NCBI GenBank assembly: GCA_037176705.1 | Contig: JBAWUJ010000133.1 | Location: forward strand, 1 to 64,000 | Length of the DNA stretch: 64,000 bases | Direction: 5' to 3' | Source: Molossus alvarezi | Lineage: Eukaryota > Chordata > Mammalia > Chiroptera > Molossidae | Shown here: positions 57,180 through 64,000 of the stretch, piece after piece | How positions within the stretch are numbered: position 1 is the stretch's first letter | Layout of the letters: each line of letters opens with the position of its first letter | Notes under the pieces: model-generated | Database searches by the model: none | Told to the model about the DNA's origin: nothing | Seen by the model: the letters and a program-made list of their open reading frames with translations, nothing else | Program-made: the position numbers and the translations under genes

Positions 57180-57649
57180 GTTGGCGGCCGCCTCCAGGCG
57201 CCCTAAGAGTCCAGCGCCGGGGCTGGCAGCCCCCCGGGCAGCCCCCCCGGCCGCCAGGCGGAGCGCGGACCGGCCCCTCTCAGCTCTCGGGGACCCAGGC
57301 GCGCGGTCCGTCCCGCCCAGCCTCGAACCAGGTCCTCACCGCGGAGCTCGGCAGGCCGCGCATGCGCAGTCCAGGGGCCCCAAGGTCTGCGCCTGGGGGG
57401 CCGGGGGTCCGCCCCACGGGGCTGCGCTGCCCCACCGGCGGGCGCGGGCGCCCGCGAGTTGCGGCGCCTTGCGCGGCGGCCTGCTGGTGTGCTGCTGGGG
57501 CGTGGGGGGATCCCCTCTGGGCCCCAGATTCCCTCGCTCGGCCCCCGGCGTGGGCTGGGGCGCGTGCGTGCGTGGGCTGCGTGGCCCTCGGCCCGAAGCG
57601 CGGCAGGTGCGCAGCTGGCTGGCTGTGGGGGGACCAAAAAGGAGCGGCG

Positions 57650-57770
57650 AAAGCCTACAGCACCCGGCATTCCCAGGCGGTCTCCCATCCAAGTCCTGAC
57701 CGGGCCCGACCCTGCTTAGCTTCCCAGATCCCACGAGATCGGGCGCGTTCAGGGTGGTATGGCCGGAGAC
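57650..57770 (-). rRNA. 5S rRNA-like gene, copy 98 of 108
   Basis: Same body. G at -40, type A spacer. Confidence 0.85.
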
Positions 57771-58240
57771 GTTGGCGGCCGCCTCCAGGCGCCCTAAGAG
57801 TCCAGCGCCGGGGCTGGCAGCCCCCCGGGCAGCCCCCCCGGCCGCCAGGCGGAGCGCGGACCGGCCCCTCTCAGCTCTCGGGGACCCAGGCGCGCGGTCC
57901 GTCCCGCCCAGCCTCGAACCAGGTCCTCACCGCGGAGCTCGGCAGGCCGCGCATGCGCAGTCCAGGGGCCCCAAGGTCTGCGCCTGGGGGGCCGGGGGTC
58001 CGCCCCACGGGGCTGCGCTGCCCCACCGGCGGGCGCGGGCGCCCGCGAGTTGCGGCGCCTTGCGCGGCGGCCTGCTGGTGTGCTGCTGGGGCGTGGGGGG
58101 ATCCCCTCTGGGCCCCAGATTCCCTCGCTCGGCCCCCGGCGTGGGCTGGGGCGCGTGCGTGCGTGGGCTGCGTGGCCCTCGGCCCGAAGCGCGGCAGGTG
58201 CGCAGCTGGCTGGCTGTGGGGGGACCAAAAAGGAGCGGCG

Positions 58241-58361
58241 AAAGCCTACAGCACCCGGCATTCCCAGGCGGTCTCCCATCCAAGTCCTGACCGGGCCCGA
58301 CCCTGCTTAGCTTCCCAGATCCCACGAGATCGGGCGCGTTCAGGGTGGTATGGCCGGAGAC
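58241..58361 (-). rRNA. 5S rRNA-like gene, copy 99 of 108
   Basis: Same body. G at -40, type A spacer. Confidence 0.85.
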
Positions 58362-58831
58362 GTTGGCGGCCGCCTCCAGGCGCCCTAAGAGTCCAGCGCC
58401 GGGGCTGGCAGCCCCCCGGGCAGCCCCCCCGGCCGCCAGGCGGAGCGCGGACCGGCCCCTCTCAGCTCTCGGGGACCCAGGCGCGCGGTCCGTCCCGCCC
58501 AGCCTCGAACCAGGTCCTCACCGCGGAGCTCGGCAGGCCGCGCATGCGCAGTCCAGGGGCCCCAAGGTCTGCGCCTGGGGGGCCGGGGGTCCGCCCCACG
58601 GGGCTGCGCTGCCCCACCGGCGGGCGCGGGCGCCCGCGAGTTGCGGCGCCTTGCGCGGCGGCCTGCTGGTGTGCTGCTGGGGCGTGGGGGGATCCCCTCT
58701 GGGCCCCAGATTCCCTCGCTCGGCCCCCGGCGTGGGCTGGGGCGCGTGCGTGCGTGGGCTGCGTGGCCCTCGGCCCGAAGCGCGGCAGGTGCGCAGCTGG
58801 CTGGCTGTGGGGGGACCAAAAAGGAGCGGCG

Positions 58832-58952
58832 AAAGCCTACAGCACCCGGCATTCCCAGGCGGTCTCCCATCCAAGTCCTGACCGGGCCCGACCCTGCTTA
58901 GCTTCCCAGATCCCACGAGATCGGGCGCGTTCAGGGTGGTATGGCCGGAGAC
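58832..58952 (-). rRNA. 5S rRNA-like gene, copy 100 of 108
   Basis: Same body. T at -40, type A spacer. Confidence 0.85.
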
Positions 58953-59422
58953 GTTGGCGGCCGCCTCCAGGCGCCCTAAGAGTCCAGCGCCTGGGCTGGC
59001 AGCCCCCCGGGCAGCCCCCCCGGCCGCCAGGCGGAGCGCGGACCGGCCCCTCTCAGCTCTCGGGGACCCAGGCGCGCGGTCCGTCCCGCCCAGCCTCGAA
59101 CCAGGTCCTCACCGCGGAGCTCGGCAGGCCGCGCATGCGCAGTCCAGGGGCCCCAAGGTCTGCGCCTGGGGGGCCGGGGGTCCGCCCCACGGGGCTGCGC
59201 TGCCCCACCGGCGGGCGCGGGCGCCCGCGAGTTGCGGCGCCTTGCGCGGCGGCCTGCTGGTGTGCTGCTGGGGCGTGGGGGGATCCCCTCTGGGCCCCAG
59301 ATTCCCTCGCTCGGCCCCCGGCGTGGGCTGGGGCGCGTGCGTGCGTGGGCTGCGTGGCCCTCGGCCCGAAGCGCGGCAGGTGCGCAGCTGGCTGGCTGTG
59401 GGGGGACCAAAAAGGAGCGGCG

Positions 59423-59543
59423 AAAGCCTACAGCACCCGGCATTCCCAGGCGGTCTCCCATCCAAGTCCTGACCGGGCCCGACCCTGCTTAGCTTCCCAG
59501 ATCCCACGAGATCGGGCGCGTTCAGGGTGGTATGGCCGGAGAC
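59423..59543 (-). rRNA. 5S rRNA-like gene, copy 101 of 108
   Basis: Same body. G at -40 plus G to A at 59602. Counterpart of copy 57. Confidence 0.85.
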
Positions 59544-60013
59544 GTTGGCGGCCGCCTCCAGGCGCCCTAAGAGTCCAGCGCCGGGGCTGGCAGCCCCCCG
59601 GACAGCCCCCCCGGCCGCCAGGCGGAGCGCGGACCGGCCCCTCTCAGCTCTCGGGGACCCAGGCGCGCGGTCCGTCCCGCCCAGCCTCGAACCAGGTCCT
59701 CACCGCGGAGCTCGGCAGGCCGCGCATGCGCAGTCCAGGGGCCCCAAGGTCTGCGCCTGGGGGGCCGGGGGTCCGCCCCACGGGGCTGCGCTGCCCCACC
59801 GGCGGGCGCGGGCGCCCGCGAGTTGCGGCGCCTTGCGCGGCGGCCTGCTGGTGTGCTGCTGGGGCGTGGGGGGATCCCCTCTGGGCCCCAGATTCCCTCG
59901 CTCGGCCCCCGGCGTGGGCTGGGGCGCGTGCGTGCGTGGGCTGCGTGGCCCTCGGCCCGAAGCGCGGCAGGTGCGCAGCTGGCTGGCTGTGGGGGGACCA
60001 AAAAGGAGCGGCG

Positions 60014-60134
60014 AAAGCCTACAGCACCCGGCATTCCCAGGCGGTCTCCCATCCAAGTCCTGACCGGGCCCGACCCTGCTTAGCTTCCCAGATCCCACGA
60101 GATCGGGCGCGTTCAGGGTGGTATGGCCGGAGAC
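60014..60134 (-). rRNA. 5S rRNA-like gene, copy 102 of 108
   Basis: Same body. G at -40, type A spacer. Confidence 0.85.
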
Positions 60135-60604
60135 GTTGGCGGCCGCCTCCAGGCGCCCTAAGAGTCCAGCGCCGGGGCTGGCAGCCCCCCGGGCAGCCCC
60201 CCCGGCCGCCAGGCGGAGCGCGGACCGGCCCCTCTCAGCTCTCGGGGACCCAGGCGCGCGGTCCGTCCCGCCCAGCCTCGAACCAGGTCCTCACCGCGGA
60301 GCTCGGCAGGCCGCGCATGCGCAGTCCAGGGGCCCCAAGGTCTGCGCCTGGGGGGCCGGGGGTCCGCCCCACGGGGCTGCGCTGCCCCACCGGCGGGCGC
60401 GGGCGCCCGCGAGTTGCGGCGCCTTGCGCGGCGGCCTGCTGGTGTGCTGCTGGGGCGTGGGGGGATCCCCTCTGGGCCCCAGATTCCCTCGCTCGGCCCC
60501 CGGCGTGGGCTGGGGCGCGTGCGTGCGTGGGCTGCGTGGCCCTCGGCCCGAAGCGCGGCAGGTGCGCAGCTGGCTGGCTGTGGGGGGACCAAAAAGGAGC
60601 GGCG

Positions 60605-60725
60605 AAAGCCTACAGCACCCGGCATTCCCAGGCGGTCTCCCATCCAAGTCCTGACCGGGCCCGACCCTGCTTAGCTTCCCAGATCCCACGAGATCGGGCG
60701 CGTTCAGGGTGGTATGGCCGGAGAC
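60605..60725 (-). rRNA. 5S rRNA-like gene, copy 103 of 108
   Basis: Same body. G at -40, type A spacer. Confidence 0.85.
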
Positions 60726-61195
60726 GTTGGCGGCCGCCTCCAGGCGCCCTAAGAGTCCAGCGCCGGGGCTGGCAGCCCCCCGGGCAGCCCCCCCGGCCGC
60801 CAGGCGGAGCGCGGACCGGCCCCTCTCAGCTCTCGGGGACCCAGGCGCGCGGTCCGTCCCGCCCAGCCTCGAACCAGGTCCTCACCGCGGAGCTCGGCAG
60901 GCCGCGCATGCGCAGTCCAGGGGCCCCAAGGTCTGCGCCTGGGGGGCCGGGGGTCCGCCCCACGGGGCTGCGCTGCCCCACCGGCGGGCGCGGGCGCCCG
61001 CGAGTTGCGGCGCCTTGCGCGGCGGCCTGCTGGTGTGCTGCTGGGGCGTGGGGGGATCCCCTCTGGGCCCCAGATTCCCTCGCTCGGCCCCCGGCGTGGG
61101 CTGGGGCGCGTGCGTGCGTGGGCTGCGTGGCCCTCGGCCCGAAGCGCGGCAGGTGCGCAGCTGGCTGGCTGTGGGGGGACCAAAAAGGAGCGGCG

Positions 61196-61316
61196 AAAGC
61201 CTACAGCACCCGGCATTCCCAGGCGGTCTCCCATCCAAGTCCTGACCGGGCCCGACCCTGCTTAGCTTCCCAGATCCCACGAGATCGGGCGCGTTCAGGG
61301 TGGTATGGCCGGAGAC
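61196..61316 (-). rRNA. 5S rRNA-like gene, copy 104 of 108
   Basis: Same body. G at -40, type A spacer. Confidence 0.85.
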
Positions 61317-61786
61317 GTTGGCGGCCGCCTCCAGGCGCCCTAAGAGTCCAGCGCCGGGGCTGGCAGCCCCCCGGGCAGCCCCCCCGGCCGCCAGGCGGAG
61401 CGCGGACCGGCCCCTCTCAGCTCTCGGGGACCCAGGCGCGCGGTCCGTCCCGCCCAGCCTCGAACCAGGTCCTCACCGCGGAGCTCGGCAGGCCGCGCAT
61501 GCGCAGTCCAGGGGCCCCAAGGTCTGCGCCTGGGGGGCCGGGGGTCCGCCCCACGGGGCTGCGCTGCCCCACCGGCGGGCGCGGGCGCCCGCGAGTTGCG
61601 GCGCCTTGCGCGGCGGCCTGCTGGTGTGCTGCTGGGGCGTGGGGGGATCCCCTCTGGGCCCCAGATTCCCTCGCTCGGCCCCCGGCGTGGGCTGGGGCGC
61701 GTGCGTGCGTGGGCTGCGTGGCCCTCGGCCCGAAGCGCGGCAGGTGCGCAGCTGGCTGGCTGTGGGGGGACCAAAAAGGAGCGGCG

Positions 61787-61907
61787 AAAGCCTACAGCAC
61801 CCGGCATTCCCAGGCGGTCTCCCATCCAAGTCCTGACCGGGCCCGACCCTGCTTAGCTTCCCAGATCCCACGAGATCGGGCGCGTTCAGGGTGGTATGGC
61901 CGGAGAC
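61787..61907 (-). rRNA. 5S rRNA-like gene, copy 105 of 108
   Basis: Same body. G at -40; CpG to TpG at 62277. Counterpart of copy 61. Confidence 0.85.
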
Positions 61908-62377
61908 GTTGGCGGCCGCCTCCAGGCGCCCTAAGAGTCCAGCGCCGGGGCTGGCAGCCCCCCGGGCAGCCCCCCCGGCCGCCAGGCGGAGCGCGGACCG
62001 GCCCCTCTCAGCTCTCGGGGACCCAGGCGCGCGGTCCGTCCCGCCCAGCCTCGAACCAGGTCCTCACCGCGGAGCTCGGCAGGCCGCGCATGCGCAGTCC
62101 AGGGGCCCCAAGGTCTGCGCCTGGGGGGCCGGGGGTCCGCCCCACGGGGCTGCGCTGCCCCACCGGCGGGCGCGGGCGCCCGCGAGTTGCGGCGCCTTGC
62201 GCGGCGGCCTGCTGGTGTGCTGCTGGGGCGTGGGGGGATCCCCTCTGGGCCCCAGATTCCCTCGCTCGGCCCCCGGTGTGGGCTGGGGCGCGTGCGTGCG
62301 TGGGCTGCGTGGCCCTCGGCCCGAAGCGCGGCAGGTGCGCAGCTGGCTGGCTGTGGGGGGACCAAAAAGGAGCGGCG

Positions 62378-62498
62378 AAAGCCTACAGCACCCGGCATTC
62401 CCAGGCGGTCTCCCATCCAAGTCCTGACCGGGCCCGACCCTGCTTAGCTTCCCAGATCCCACGAGATCGGGCGCGTTCAGGGTGGTATGGCCGGAGAC
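62378..62498 (-). rRNA. 5S rRNA-like gene, copy 106 of 108
   Basis: Same body. T at -40, type A spacer. Confidence 0.85.
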
Positions 62499-62968
62499 GT
62501 TGGCGGCCGCCTCCAGGCGCCCTAAGAGTCCAGCGCCTGGGCTGGCAGCCCCCCGGGCAGCCCCCCCGGCCGCCAGGCGGAGCGCGGACCGGCCCCTCTC
62601 AGCTCTCGGGGACCCAGGCGCGCGGTCCGTCCCGCCCAGCCTCGAACCAGGTCCTCACCGCGGAGCTCGGCAGGCCGCGCATGCGCAGTCCAGGGGCCCC
62701 AAGGTCTGCGCCTGGGGGGCCGGGGGTCCGCCCCACGGGGCTGCGCTGCCCCACCGGCGGGCGCGGGCGCCCGCGAGTTGCGGCGCCTTGCGCGGCGGCC
62801 TGCTGGTGTGCTGCTGGGGCGTGGGGGGATCCCCTCTGGGCCCCAGATTCCCTCGCTCGGCCCCCGGCGTGGGCTGGGGCGCGTGCGTGCGTGGGCTGCG
62901 TGGCCCTCGGCCCGAAGCGCGGCAGGTGCGCAGCTGGCTGGCTGTGGGGGGACCAAAAAGGAGCGGCG

Positions 62969-63089
62969 AAAGCCTACAGCACCCGGCATTCCCAGGCGGT
63001 CTCCCATCCAAGTCCTGACCGGGCCCGACCCTGCTTAGCTTCCCAGATCCCACGAGATCGGGCGCGTTCAGGGTGGTATGGCCGGAGAC
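62969..63089 (-). rRNA. 5S rRNA-like gene, copy 107 of 108
   Basis: Same body. T at -40, type A spacer. Confidence 0.85.
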
Positions 63090-63559
63090 GTTGGCGGCCG
63101 CCTCCAGGCGCCCTAAGAGTCCAGCGCCTGGGCTGGCAGCCCCCCGGGCAGCCCCCCCGGCCGCCAGGCGGAGCGCGGACCGGCCCCTCTCAGCTCTCGG
63201 GGACCCAGGCGCGCGGTCCGTCCCGCCCAGCCTCGAACCAGGTCCTCACCGCGGAGCTCGGCAGGCCGCGCATGCGCAGTCCAGGGGCCCCAAGGTCTGC
63301 GCCTGGGGGGCCGGGGGTCCGCCCCACGGGGCTGCGCTGCCCCACCGGCGGGCGCGGGCGCCCGCGAGTTGCGGCGCCTTGCGCGGCGGCCTGCTGGTGT
63401 GCTGCTGGGGCGTGGGGGGATCCCCTCTGGGCCCCAGATTCCCTCGCTCGGCCCCCGGCGTGGGCTGGGGCGCGTGCGTGCGTGGGCTGCGTGGCCCTCG
63501 GCCCGAAGCGCGGCAGGTGCGCAGCTGGCTGGCTGTGGGGGGACCAAAAAGGAGCGGCG

Positions 63560-63680
63560 AAAGCCTACAGCACCCGGCATTCCCAGGCGGTCTCCCATCC
63601 AAGTCCTGACCGGGCCCGACCCTGCTTAGCTTCCCAGATCCCACGAGATCGGGCGCGTTCAGGGTGGTATGGCCGGAGAC
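63560..63680 (-). rRNA. 5S rRNA-like gene, copy 108 of 108
   Basis: Same body. G at -40, -49 variant; type B spacer, cut by the window end at 64000. Counterpart of copy 64. Confidence 0.85.
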
Positions 63681-64000
63681 GTTGGCGGCCGCCTCCAGGC
63701 GCCCTAAGAGTCCAGCGCCGGGGCTGGCCGCCCCCCGGGCAGCCCCCCCGGCCGCCAGGCGGAGCGCGGACCGGCCCCTCTCAGCTCTCGGGGACCCAGG
63801 CGCGCGGTCCGTCCCGCCCAGCCTCGAACCAGGTCCTCACCGCGGAGCTCGGCAGGCCGCGCATGCGCAGTCCAGGGGCCCCAAGGTCTGCGCCTGGGGG
63901 GCCGGGGGTCCGCCCCACGGGGCTGCGCTGCCCCACGGGGGGGGCGCGGGCGCCCGCGAGTTGCGGCACCTTGCGCGGCGGCCTGCTGGTGTGCTGCTGG

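Larger units (their letters stand above)
1..64000. repeat. 5S rDNA-derived tandem array, 591-bp unit, ~108 units
   Basis: The same ~591-bp sequence follows itself head to tail from the first to the last base, always in the same orientation, with no interruption, inserted transposon or unique flank. There are 108 complete 5S bodies; the window begins and ends inside spacer. Unit length is 591 bp except seven 592-bp units (type B' and B'' spacers) and one 590-bp unit (copy 31, single C lost near 18534-18538). Units differ from each other at only a handful of positions, almost all in the spacer. The unit is much shorter than the human (~2.2 kb) or mouse (~1.6 kb) 5S unit as I know them. It could be the main 5S locus of a species with compact units, or a satellite that arose from a 5S gene; the diverged 5S body makes the second at least as likely. 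Confidence 0.97.
56468..64000. repeat. Higher-order block Q' (partial, 13 units seen)
   Basis: Copies 96-108 show the same variant series as copies 52-64, with the private variants at 59602 and 62277 (offset 26006 from 33596 and 36271). The window ends inside the type B spacer that follows copy 108. Confidence 0.8.

Noticed and set aside
1..64000. CRISPR array
   Set aside because: The regular repetition is of a single 591-bp unit in which body and spacer are both repeated; there are no unique spacers between short repeats.
1..64000. Part of the 45S (18S-5.8S-28S) rDNA repeat
   Set aside because: No 18S, 5.8S or 28S segment is visible in the unit; only 5S is present.

Overview
The whole window is one uninterrupted head-to-tail tandem array. 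I find no protein-coding gene. The repeat unit is 591 bp; a few units are 592 bp and one is 590 bp. It is extremely GC- and CpG-rich. Each unit contains, on the minus strand, a full-length 121-nt segment that is unmistakably a 5S ribosomal RNA gene, and I count 108 complete copies (first at 317-437, last at 63560-63680). The remaining ~470 bp of each unit is a GC-rich spacer.

Organism. This is a eukaryote, most likely a mammal. The 5S body is closest to the tetrapod/mammalian 5S I know (for example the stretch GAACGCGCCC at RNA positions 21-30). A 10-of-12 match to the mammalian 5S upstream D box sits at exactly -32 to -21. Against this, the 591-bp unit is far shorter than the 5S units I know in human (~2.2 kb) and mouse (~1.6 kb), so this is either a lineage with a compact 5S unit or a separate 5S-derived satellite. 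I cannot name the species.

Layout of one unit, read on the minus strand from upstream to downstream of the 5S start: an exact NRF-1-type palindrome (-189 to -178), a TFIIIC B-box-like sequence (-150 to -141), an Sp1-type GC box (-139 to -133), C-rich/G-rich tracts, the D box (-32 to -21), the 121-nt 5S body with intact A and C boxes, only three T at the gene end, then a TTTTT tract at +131 to +135 that is the likeliest Pol III terminator.

The 5S body differs from the mammalian sequence I recall at eight positions. All eight are shared by all copies as far as I can read. None falls in box A or box C, one is in the intermediate element, and at least two (position 5 in helix I, position 76 in loop E) should damage the RNA fold. 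The array therefore looks like many uniform, promoter-competent but ribosomally doubtful 5S genes.

Higher-order structure. Spacer variants act as barcodes. Units carrying rare variants recur in the same order at offsets of 23642 bp (40 units) and 26006 bp (44 units), dividing the window into an irregular leading segment (1-18640) and blocks P (18641-30461), Q (30462-42282), P' (42283-56467) and Q' (56468 to the end). P' is an expanded copy of P (24 against 20 units), and Q' repeats Q unit for unit as far as the window reaches. Fourteen spacers carry a linked alternative haplotype (type B) with a long G tract, a G-to-A change and loss of a BamHI site.

Many very long open frames (up to about 4800 codons) cross the array. 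They exist because 591 is divisible by 3 and the sequence is GC-rich; they are antisense to the 5S genes and are not called as genes.
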